Assembly (NCBI GenBank): GCA_002731275.1
Contig: PCBK01000017.1
Location: 20,258-84,257, forward strand
Direction of reading: 5' to 3'
Source: Deltaproteobacteria bacterium
Lineage (GTDB): Bacteria; Myxococcota_C; UBA6777
Length of the DNA: 64,000 nt
Both the position numbers and the translations under genes were made by a program. The notes under the pieces were generated by a model, which was given only the letters and a program-made list of their open reading frames with translations, ran no database searches and was not told the DNA's origin. Shown here piece after piece: positions 38,051-46,016 of the stretch (position 1 is the stretch's first letter; each line of letters begins with the position of its first letter).

Positions 38051-38907
38051 CGGACCAACCTCCCTCTACGCAACACAAACAAACACAACAATCCAAGAGA
38101 CCACAACAGCCATCCATCCCCGTGAGCAGAGACTGTTGAGCAACCAAGTCCCCTCTCAATATCGATCTGTTTGTAGATTGGGACGTTGATCTCTTTGGGT
38201 TTGTAGAGTGTACAGACGGCTTGTATATCATCCGCGTCGAGGTCTCTCTTTTTGAGCTCTTGGTCGAGCGCTGAGGCGTACATGGTCGCCTTTTCGACGT
38301 CACTGTGCCCCAAACCGACCATGTGCCCAATCTCATGTGTCACTGTATTTTGGATGTCACGGAAGATGTTGTTCTCATCCTCCGTTTGTGTGGTCAAACG
38401 GAACAATGGGTTGGACGCATTGATCTCCATATCAGCGTCCAAGATCTCACCAGTATCGAGGTTTTGTGTGGTCGTCGTCATCGCAAGGGATTGTTGATCG
38501 TGACGCCACTGCCCCTGATCCAAGAAAAAACGTATGAGATTGGTGTTGCAACTATCACAACTCTCATTGTAACCAATCGCCGTTGTACTTGGAACACGGC
38601 CTGTTGACTGGAATTGCAATGGTGAGGCGATCCCACCACATGTGATCCCAGCCCACGCACGAAAAGAGTTCTCAATCGCGTCGAACTCGCTACCAGAGAC
38701 TCCCCAGTCCTTGTTTTTTTCGTAGTATTCTCCAAGCCCCGCGGTGTCGATCGCGTAGCCGATCGGGAAGCGCTTCCAGTGAAGTGGTGCGCCATTGTCC
38801 GTTCGATTAAACTCATATGCGGAGGCGAGACGATGTCCCCAAGGCGCCGCTTGAAAGAGACCAACGAGCGCAAAAAAGAGCGCGATACGAAGATACATTT
38901 GTTGCAT
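38047..38907 (-). CDS. Matrixin-like metalloprotease with MYXO-CTERM-like tail
   Basis: A 286-residue exported protein. ATG 38907 follows AGAGGACAT. An N-terminal signal peptide (1-30) precedes the zinc motif HEIGHMVGLGH (191-201) and a Met-turn Met209. The end has GLGCSTVS (Cys near 256), a Trp/Leu-rich hydrophobic stretch and RRGRLVR. That is the arrangement of the MYXO-CTERM sorting signal, which in Myxococcota directs surface anchoring. The substrate is unknown. Confidence 0.82.
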   Translation of the reverse strand: MQQMYLRIALFFALVGLFQAAPWGHRLASAYEFNRTDNGAPLHWKRFPIGYAIDTAGLGEYYEKNKDWGVSGSEFDAIENSFRAWAGITCGGIASPLQFQSTGRVPSTTAIGYNESCDSCNTNLIRFFLDQGQWRHDQQSLAMTTTTQNLDTGEILDADMEINASNPLFRLTTQTEDENNIFRDIQNTVTHEIGHMVGLGHSDVEKATMYASALDQELKKRDLDADDIQAVCTLYKPKEINVPIYKQIDIERGLGCSTVSAHGDGWLLWSLGLLCLFVLRRGRLVR

Positions 38908-39005
38908 TTGTATGTCCTCTGGCACAAAAGTACGGGGAAACAAACCCACACCACGAACGAGCCACAAACTTCAGGTGATGTGAGAAAGAATCCCATTGTG
39001 CGAAA

Positions 39006-39021
39006 AGTACCTGCAGGTACT
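39006..39021. promoter_or_regulatory. Perfect 16-bp palindrome
   Basis: AGTACCTG/CAGGTACT is an exact 16-base palindrome about 100 bases upstream of the matrixin-like gene, between it and the stop of the next minus-strand gene. A dimeric regulator could bind here; none is identified. Confidence 0.4.
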
Positions 39022-39047
39022 CATTCACCCACAAAACATATCACTTT

Positions 39048-39590
39048 TTACGATGATATGGAAGGCTCCAAAGAGTCGGGAAACAAAGAGGGGCTCGAAC
39101 CCAAAACACATCCATTGCGTTGAACCCAGGCCTGCCAATCCACATCAGGCTCAAAGCGAAACAGGATGGGAAAAGGGAAACGCTTCGCGATCAAAGCCCT
39201 GTCAGCATACTCTGGTGCAAAGTGTTGCTCGGGTCCAATGTGGATGCACACAGCCAGACGACCAATGTCTTCGGCAGGCCCCCACACCTGAGGAATATAC
39301 CAATCCAACCAACCAAAGAAGTCAGCGGTCATCTCTTCACTTGCTTCAAAGGTAACAAGCTCTTTTCCGTCCAGTCCAAGCCACTGTTGGAATGCAGGTA
39401 GCAACTCGTCTTCCACCATGGGTACAGCTGCGACTCCCGCCGCAGACACTCCCCAATGGTTGAGAAAAAAAAGCATAATATCATGCCATTCGTCGGTAAG
39501 CCCTGGAAAAGTATACTTGTCTCGCTCTGTATCCAATCGTTCACTCCTTTCATCACGATCACACGATGCAGTGGCCAAATGAGCCAACAT
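39048..39590 (-). CDS. Hypothetical protein
   Basis: About 180 residues from ATG 39590; the open frame continues to a TTG at 39641 and the start is unclear. Trp/Phe/Pro-rich and acidic, without signal peptide or membrane helix. A VAAVPMVEDELLPAFQQWLGL segment suggests a globular cytoplasmic protein. No family is recognised. The longer start would overlap the proposed rightward promoter at 39635-39663. Confidence 0.5.
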   Translation of the reverse strand: MLAHLATASCDRDERSERLDTERDKYTFPGLTDEWHDIMLFFLNHWGVSAAGVAAVPMVEDELLPAFQQWLGLDGKELVTFEASEEMTADFFGWLDWYIPQVWGPAEDIGRLAVCIHIGPEQHFAPEYADRALIAKRFPFPILFRFEPDVDWQAWVQRNGCVLGSSPSLFPDSLEPSISS

Positions 39591-39634
39591 CTGATCCAAA
39601 ATCAACCCGCAAATCGTACCCCTCACAGGCGCTC

Positions 39635-39663
39635 TTGACAAGGTATCTGCTTACGTTCATGAT
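39635..39663 (+). promoter_or_regulatory. Possible sigma-70 promoter for the solute-binding protein
   Basis: TTGACA (39635-39640) matches the -35 consensus exactly; CATGAT (39658-39663) is 17 bases downstream, and ATGATA one base further is an alternative -10. ATG 39746 lies about 75 bases from the expected transcript start. Confidence 0.4.
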
Positions 39664-39745
39664 AACGCACAACAAGAGAGTACATCGATAACACCTACAA
39701 CCTCCCTACCGAACTTACTTGGAGCGCATACGAAGGAGAAAAAGT

Positions 39746-40648
39746 ATGAAGAAATTGCTCACTCTCGCGATCATGTTCGCCGCGACACCTGCATTTGCGA
39801 ACACACCTGTTGCAAAAAAAACAACAAAGAAGACCGTCGTCGCTAAAAAAGTTGAAGCCAAAAAAGTTGAGGTCAAAAAAGCAGCCTCACCGACAACCAA
39901 GGCGACCAAAAAAGCTCCCGCCACAGAGCCTCCACTGTACAGCATTGACTCCGCAGCAAAACCGGCTCCACCAGCAAAAACAGCTCTCGCACGTATCCTC
40001 AGAGCACAACACCTTCGCGTCTGTGTTCGCTCAGATGTACCTCCATTTGGGTACTTTACAAACAAAGGCCTGACAGGCTTTGACATCAGCCTCGCGACCG
40101 AGCTCGCCAAGCGTATCAGCATCGACTACAAGAAAAACCTGCACATCGGATGGACTGTGATCACCGCTGGCGCACGTATCACGAGCTTGCAACAAAAAAC
40201 ATGTGATATTGTCATCGCAGCATTTTCCTACACGAAAAGTCGCGCAAAACTCGTCTCCTTCAGCAAAATCTACTTGTTGACGGACAAAGTCCTCGTCGCA
40301 GCAGCGAACTTGACCAGGAAAACGCCTGTGATCGCCCGTGTCAAAGGGACAACAGGTAAACTCGATATCAAAGGTGAAGTGCGTTACTACAACAACTATC
40401 AAGAGATCATCAACGCGATGGAAGAAGGCACTGTCGATTACGTCATCGCAGACCGCCCCATCGCGCTGCACATGATCCGAAGCGTGACACGCCCCTTCAA
40501 TATCACCAAAACACTCTCCAAAAACGCCGAACATTATGCTGTGGGTATGAACAAAGGCGACACACACCTTTTAAAAGCCGTCAACAGCGCGCTCTCAAGT
40601 CTCGCTCAATCAGGACGTCTTACGTACCTTCACCGTCAGTGGCTCTAA
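39746..40648 (+). CDS. Periplasmic solute-binding protein, family 3 type
   Basis: A 300-residue protein. AAGGAG precedes ATG 39746. A signal peptide (1-18, ending AFA) is followed by an unusual Lys/Ala/Thr-rich repeat linker (about 20-65) and then an SBP_bac_3 domain from about 85 (LRVCVRSDVPPFGYFTNKGLTGFDISLATELAKR ... DIVIAAFSYTKSRAK). Such proteins bind amino acids or similar solutes for ABC import, or sense them. No ABC permease or ATPase gene is nearby, so it may be a stand-alone sensor or work with distant subunits. Confidence 0.82.
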   Translation: MKKLLTLAIMFAATPAFANTPVAKKTTKKTVVAKKVEAKKVEVKKAASPTTKATKKAPATEPPLYSIDSAAKPAPPAKTALARILRAQHLRVCVRSDVPPFGYFTNKGLTGFDISLATELAKRISIDYKKNLHIGWTVITAGARITSLQQKTCDIVIAAFSYTKSRAKLVSFSKIYLLTDKVLVAAANLTRKTPVIARVKGTTGKLDIKGEVRYYNNYQEIINAMEEGTVDYVIADRPIALHMIRSVTRPFNITKTLSKNAEHYAVGMNKGDTHLLKAVNSALSSLAQSGRLTYLHRQWL

Positions 40649-40901
40649 CCCACTGACTCCAAGTACTGCTCTCTCCTTCCACCCCTTCTCTGCCTGTTCC
40701 ACCCAAATTTTGATCATAGAAACACCACGCTCATATTGACGAAATGGGTCCTTTGCCTGTACAAAGAATGGACGCAAAAGCATATTCTCATGACTGCGGA
40801 CCTCTCAAGAGACCGATGCATACAATATGCGTTCAGGACAGCTCATCCAAAAGAACCCGGCCAAGTCGCCGGAATAAGGTATTTGTGGAGACGAAAAAGA
40901 T

Positions 40902-42926
40902 ATGGCAAGTTACGGAACCGCCAGGCCGACAAACCTAGGTGGCTACCAGCTACAACGAACCGTCACAGAAGATCGCCTGGGTGTTCTTTACTACGGCACA
41001 AGCCCACAACATGCACAACCTGTTTGGGTCAAGCAGTTCCACACAGCGTTTACACAAGACGCCGCTTTGCAACAACGCTTTCTGGATGGGATCCAATACC
41101 TTAGACAATTCCAACATCCGAGTATCTTGCGCGTGCTGGATTTTGGTAACGATGCACAGCATGGTCCTTTTGCGGTCACAGAGTCCTGTGACGGCCATAG
41201 CTTTCAACAATTGCTCTCCGAGCGACAACCCCTCAGTAGCTACACCATTCAGGCATTCATCGAGCAGTTACTCGATGGAATTGAATACCTGCACCGTTCC
41301 TCGCTGATCCACGGCGATCTACATTTGGGGAGCATTTACCAGGACGCACAACAAAACGTCAAAGTACTGCACCTCGGACACGGTTGGTGGTGGAGTGACA
41401 GTTTGCGCGAGTCGGGTGGTGTCACACAGCACTCGGAGTACTATCTCGCGCCAGAGCAAAGCAAAGGCTACGCGTGGGATCATCGCGTCGACATTTACGC
41501 CTGTGGAGTCATCCTCGCAGAGCTGCTCATGGGGACTTCTTTGTCCCTCAAACCACGCGCAGAGCTGTTTACGAAAGAACAGTCTCTCCGCGTCTCTACG
41601 CTGATCTCCTCCATGTCTCAAAGCGGCCTGGACCTCGCTCAGATCGAAGGTGTCTTGCGCAAGGCGCTCGCGCTCAACCCCAACGATCGCTTCCACTCCG
41701 CAGAATCATTTAAGCTCGCGTTGCAGGGGGCATTCACTCCATCAAGACCTGCACAAGCCGCACCTCAAAGCTTCAACGAGGAGGTCAAAACCGCGAGTCG
41801 CAAAGAGTTCAGCAACGAAGACTACGACGAGATGCTCGGCGACACAGGATTTGCAGATGATTCAACGGTCATCCAAACCATGCCCAAGCTCGACGATGAG
41901 GTAGAAGAGCTCAGCACGGTCCGTATGAGTGTCGATGAAGCCATGCAAAACATCGACTACCAGGAATATCTCAGAAGCAATGCTCAGGCGACACAGGCCT
42001 CACAGGTCGATCTCGCAGCACTTGAATCCGAGATGCTCGGCATGGATGAAGATCTCACGCGCCCAGGGATCGCCCCCCCCGACTCACTCCCTGCGCTGAC
42101 CCCGATGCCTACCATTCGGGCATCAGGAAAAGAACTCAGGGAGTCCATGCCCAACGACCCGTTGGAGGTCACCTACGTCGGACCTCGCGATGTCGCACGC
42201 GCAGCCGGTGGAAATGAAGAAGCCACTCCCATGGGTTGGCTCAAATGGGCTGCGCTCCCTGTCGGAGTGCTTATTCTCGGTGTCATCGTTATCTACGTGA
42301 TCCGCCCGACAACACCACTGCGTGCCCCCGCGCCACCACCGCGAAAAGTCCACGTCACAATGGAGCTCAACACAGTCCCCGGTGGAGCTGACATCTGGGT
42401 CAACGGTGAAAAAACAGGCAAAACAACACCTGAAACCATTCGCTCGCGTGTTGGGAACAAGCTCGTGATTCAGTTGCGCAAAACCGATCACAAACCCATT
42501 ACATTCTCATGGCTTGCCAAAGCACACAGCAAGCGAGAATTTACACTCGAATCGACCAAACCAAAGGTCATTCCGGATACGAACACACAGCCCGATGCAC
42601 CTCAACCAAGAGCCATCGCCAAAGTCGGGAAAAAAACAAACAAGAAGCCCAGAAAAGTCCGCACGGCAGGCACCTCTCCGCTCCCAAGAATCAGCGGCAA
42701 CATGGCCATCCTGTCACTCAAAAGCGTCCCCCCCAAAGCCAAGGTCATCGTAGGTGGACGGCAGTGGCCCGGGAGAACACCTCTCCGCATCCGCGTCACC
42801 CGTGGTGTCAACGTCAAAATCGTCATCCAAAAATACGGCTATCATCACGCCTTCTTTCACTGGAATGCCGACAAAAACGAAAGCAAGTCCATCCAACTCT
42901 ACCGATACAGCTGGTACAATCCCTGA
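40902..42926 (+). CDS. Pseudokinase with transmembrane helix and two PEGA domains
   Basis: A 674-residue protein. The N-terminal 270 residues have a Hanks-type kinase outline (VWVK with Lys44, LAPEQ at 182-186, VDIYACGV), but the glycine loop is absent. HRDxKxxN is HGDLHLGSI (137-145) and DFG is LGH (158-160), so the metal-binding Asp is lost. After a long acidic linker come a transmembrane helix (about 445-468) and two PEGA domains (about 482-548 and 600-672). It lies just before an apparently active kinase gene and is likely a regulatory partner or scaffold. GGAG lies about 11 bases before ATG 40902. Confidence 0.8.
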   Translation: MASYGTARPTNLGGYQLQRTVTEDRLGVLYYGTSPQHAQPVWVKQFHTAFTQDAALQQRFLDGIQYLRQFQHPSILRVLDFGNDAQHGPFAVTESCDGHSFQQLLSERQPLSSYTIQAFIEQLLDGIEYLHRSSLIHGDLHLGSIYQDAQQNVKVLHLGHGWWWSDSLRESGGVTQHSEYYLAPEQSKGYAWDHRVDIYACGVILAELLMGTSLSLKPRAELFTKEQSLRVSTLISSMSQSGLDLAQIEGVLRKALALNPNDRFHSAESFKLALQGAFTPSRPAQAAPQSFNEEVKTASRKEFSNEDYDEMLGDTGFADDSTVIQTMPKLDDEVEELSTVRMSVDEAMQNIDYQEYLRSNAQATQASQVDLAALESEMLGMDEDLTRPGIAPPDSLPALTPMPTIRASGKELRESMPNDPLEVTYVGPRDVARAAGGNEEATPMGWLKWAALPVGVLILGVIVIYVIRPTTPLRAPAPPPRKVHVTMELNTVPGGADIWVNGEKTGKTTPETIRSRVGNKLVIQLRKTDHKPITFSWLAKAHSKREFTLESTKPKVIPDTNTQPDAPQPRAIAKVGKKTNKKPRKVRTAGTSPLPRISGNMAILSLKSVPPKAKVIVGGRQWPGRTPLRIRVTRGVNVKIVIQKYGYHHAFFHWNADKNESKSIQLYRYSWYNP

Positions 42927-43088
42927 GACATTTCAACACACAAACCAAATTCTTGATGACATCCACCTCATTCTCCTCTATCATATCAACACCCGCAACC
43001 TTCCTAGAGACCCGCAATACATCGACATGTCTGGCCATTTCATACACCAGACAACATACCGCTCCCATAACCTGGAGAAGAGGAATCC

Positions 43089-45329
43089 ATGGGTGAGACA
43101 TCTTCCGAGTTGATTGGCCTCGTACTCAAAGACACCTACCGCATCGATACATACCTCGGCGAAGGCGGACCTTCTATCGTATATAAAGGGACAGACCTTC
43201 TACTCGGCGTCCCTGTCGCGATCAAGCGACTCAAGCTCCTTCAGCAAAACGAAGAACAACGCGAACTCATGGCCGAACGCTTCCTTCGAGAAGCTCGGAC
43301 ACAGGCCAAACTCGTACACCAAAATATTGTCGGCATTCGGGCGATGCTCGAAGAAAAAGGCGAATATTACATCATCATGGAGTTTATCGATGGCAAAGAC
43401 CTCGCCTATCGTCTCTTCGACACAGAAGGACACAGCAAAAAGCTCCCCTTCGATGAAGTGGTCCCTCTCTACGAACAAGCACTCGCAGGACTCGGCTACG
43501 CACATGAACATGGCGTGATTCACCGCGACATCAAGCCCTCCAACATACTCGTGACCCAAGACAATCACGTAAAGCTCGCTGATTTTGGTATCGCCCGCGC
43601 CCTTGACGATCAACGACTCACAAAGACAGGCTTCCTCGTCGGTACACCCATCTACATGTCTCCCGAGCAGCTCAAGTCCGGAGACATCGATCATCGCAGT
43701 GACATCTACAGTATGGGCGTCGCGCTCTTCGAAGCGCTCGCAGGAAAACCCCCGTTTGGAGGCGATGATGCGAGCAGCTACGAGATCATGTCCCAACACC
43801 TCTTTGAGCCACCACCGCCGCTCTCTGTCTTTCGTAAAGACCTGACCCCCGCGCAGATCACTGCGGTGATGCACAGCCTCCACAAAGAGCCACAAGCCCG
43901 CTACAGTACGTGTCGAGAGTTTGCAAATGCGCTCAATCTCTCCCTCGTCCAACCCGACCTCTCCCCTGATGAGTTGTTGGACCTCGCCGCAAAACACGAC
44001 CAACCAGCGCTGATCACCCACTTTGGCGTGCCCCTCCCGTCGAGCGAAGACCTCGACATGCTCGAACCAATCGTCGCAGATAAACGTGCGACCGTCACAG
44101 AGACACCTTCGCACAAAGAGCACACACCAGACGCCAAACAGACACAAGCGCTCCAAGACACTCCCTCTTCTCCAAAGACAACCCCCCCACTTTGGCTACT
44201 TGCAGCCGCGGCGCTCCTGATTGTAGGAGGAGGCTGGTACCTGCTCAACCCCTCGCCCTCTTCAGGTCCCCTATCCAACCACACAAACATCACGTCGAAG
44301 AAAAAGACAAACGTTCGCCCCAAGCGGGTAAAAACACTAACGCCAACAGCCCCAGGGATGCCAGACGCGCTTCACGTCCCAGCACCTGAGAAAACGCAGA
44401 CCCCTGAGAAGCCTCAGCCCCCAGAGCCACCTTCCCCCTCTGCCACCAAAGACAAAACCATGGTCCGCATCCTCGGCGGTTGGTACTGGCAAGGGCACGG
44501 CAAGATAGGACAAAGAGCGCTCTCTATCTACACAAAAAAGCGATTTAGACGGAGTATCAAGCGCTTAAAGAGAAGACGAAACAAGCGAGCAAAGGCCCTC
44601 CCTGAAGCTTTGCGAAAACTCACGCTCATGCGCGCAAACCTCTTGTACAAAACGCAAACAAACGACCACCCCAAACGTCGCGTGTACATCTCGACGTTCT
44701 GGATCGATCGCAACGAGGTCACCGTCGATGCGTACAGAAGCTGTGTCGAAACAGGGGCATGTCAACCGATCAAGCTGCGCTTTGCGCGCGGGATCAAGAG
44801 ACTCTTTGCGAAACCAAGAGATGTCACCAAACAGCTCGAGCCCGGCAGCCCAATGCGCTACATCACCTGGAAACACGCCTCCACTTACTGCACAGCCCAA
44901 GGCAAACGGCTCCCAACAGAGGCCGAATGGGAGTACGCAGCAAAGGGTTTCGGCACAAAACGCTACCCATGGGGGGACCAAGCCCCCAGCTGTACAAAAT
45001 CCGTTTACTACGGATGTAACAAAACACCTCTTCCACACACAACGTCATCGCGCCAAGAAGGAAAAAGCCCGAGTGGTGTTTTCGACATGGCAGGCAATGT
45101 GTGGGAGTGGGTGCTCGACTGTTACGATGCACGTGCCTACCACCAACAAGACGCCAAAAACCCTTCCGTCGATCGAGAGGCTTGTCGTCGTCGTGTCGTT
45201 CGCGGCGGTTCCTTCCAGGAGTTCCAAAACTCTCCAGGCCTCACGGTCTTCTATAGACGCCCCATGTGGCATAAATTTCGTCGCCGTGACATCGGCTTCC
45301 GGTGCGCCAGCTCCCATCCCCCAAAATAA
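43089..45329 (+). CDS. Ser/Thr protein kinase with formylglycine-synthase-like domain
   Basis: A 746-residue Pkn1-like protein. The kinase domain (about 12-280) is complete: GEGGPSIVYKG, AIKRL, VIHRDIKPSNIL, ADFGIA and SPEQL. A transmembrane helix lies at about 367-388. A periplasmic FGE-sulfatase/SUMF1-fold domain follows (about 455-743) with RNEVTVDAY, RLPTEAEWEYAA, GNVWEW and RGGSF. The two active-site Cys of true formylglycine enzymes are not seen, so this domain is probably a sensor. AGAGGAAT precedes ATG 43089. Confidence 0.88.
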   Translation: MGETSSELIGLVLKDTYRIDTYLGEGGPSIVYKGTDLLLGVPVAIKRLKLLQQNEEQRELMAERFLREARTQAKLVHQNIVGIRAMLEEKGEYYIIMEFIDGKDLAYRLFDTEGHSKKLPFDEVVPLYEQALAGLGYAHEHGVIHRDIKPSNILVTQDNHVKLADFGIARALDDQRLTKTGFLVGTPIYMSPEQLKSGDIDHRSDIYSMGVALFEALAGKPPFGGDDASSYEIMSQHLFEPPPPLSVFRKDLTPAQITAVMHSLHKEPQARYSTCREFANALNLSLVQPDLSPDELLDLAAKHDQPALITHFGVPLPSSEDLDMLEPIVADKRATVTETPSHKEHTPDAKQTQALQDTPSSPKTTPPLWLLAAAALLIVGGGWYLLNPSPSSGPLSNHTNITSKKKTNVRPKRVKTLTPTAPGMPDALHVPAPEKTQTPEKPQPPEPPSPSATKDKTMVRILGGWYWQGHGKIGQRALSIYTKKRFRRSIKRLKRRRNKRAKALPEALRKLTLMRANLLYKTQTNDHPKRRVYISTFWIDRNEVTVDAYRSCVETGACQPIKLRFARGIKRLFAKPRDVTKQLEPGSPMRYITWKHASTYCTAQGKRLPTEAEWEYAAKGFGTKRYPWGDQAPSCTKSVYYGCNKTPLPHTTSSRQEGKSPSGVFDMAGNVWEWVLDCYDARAYHQQDAKNPSVDREACRRRVVRGGSFQEFQNSPGLTVFYRRPMWHKFRRRDIGFRCASSHPPK

Positions 45330-45357
45330 CAAACCATCACATAAAAGGCCGTCCACA

Positions 45358-45972
45358 ATGCGCTCAGTCTCGCTTATTGGATTCAAACCCTTCGCCCACT
45401 ATCACATCAACCCATCACAAGAGCTCGTCAGGTACTTTTCGACAATTGCCCCTCACTCACTGCACACGCTCATCCTCCCCGTCCAACAGGATGGTCTCTT
45501 TCAAACGGTCTCCGAACACATCCAGACACATAAACCCGACGCGGTCATTGGGATCGGACAGGCACCAGGCGGAACCATACGCCTCGAACGAGTAGGCCTC
45601 AACGTCGCAGACTTTCGCATCCCAGACACAGCAGGTGCGCAGCCAAGTGCCCAACCGCTCATCGAAGGTGCTCCAGACGCCTACTTCTCCAATCTTCCTC
45701 TACAGGGTCTGCAACAACGTTTGCTCGACGCATCAATCCCGACGACCATCTCCGATTCGGCGGGCACCTACCTTTGCAATCAATTGCTGTTTACGATCAG
45801 ACACATCCAAAAAGAACACACCCCCGAAGCAATCGGTGGCTTTATCCACGTCCCTCTGCTCCCGTCGCAAGCAGCCGAACACATCTCCTCAAAGCGCCCA
45901 GGTCCGGCACCTGCGTCGATGTCATTGGAGACCATGCGCGAAGCACTTCAACATGTTATCGAATACGTATAG
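45358..45972 (+). CDS. pcp: Pyroglutamyl-peptidase I
   Basis: A 204-residue C15 cysteine peptidase that removes N-terminal pyroglutamate. The catalytic residues are visible: Glu in RLERVGLN, Cys in GTYLCNQLLF and His in GFIHVPLLP. ATG 45358 gives a protein of the normal length; a much longer open frame begins inside the kinase gene and is not supported. It follows the kinase gene by 28 bases and may be co-transcribed with it. Confidence 0.9.
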   Translation: MRSVSLIGFKPFAHYHINPSQELVRYFSTIAPHSLHTLILPVQQDGLFQTVSEHIQTHKPDAVIGIGQAPGGTIRLERVGLNVADFRIPDTAGAQPSAQPLIEGAPDAYFSNLPLQGLQQRLLDASIPTTISDSAGTYLCNQLLFTIRHIQKEHTPEAIGGFIHVPLLPSQAAEHISSKRPGPAPASMSLETMREALQHVIEYV

Positions 45973-46016
45973 GACTCGCCCCTTCCCTCTACTCCCCAGT
46001 CATCCAATCAACAACA

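Noticed and set aside
39080..39100. A T-arm-like sequence (GGCTCGAACCC) as a tRNA
   Set aside because: It lies inside a coding frame and no matching acceptor, D and anticodon arms are present. The similar GATTCGAACAGG near 52026 was rejected for the same reason.
40710..40739. TTGATC/TATTGA as a promoter for the pseudokinase gene
   Set aside because: Both boxes are poor matches and the spacing is 18 bases; not enough to call.
44728..45357. Extended N-terminus of the pyroglutamyl-peptidase frame
   Set aside because: It overlaps the end of the kinase gene in another frame; ATG 45358 gives a normal-length enzyme.
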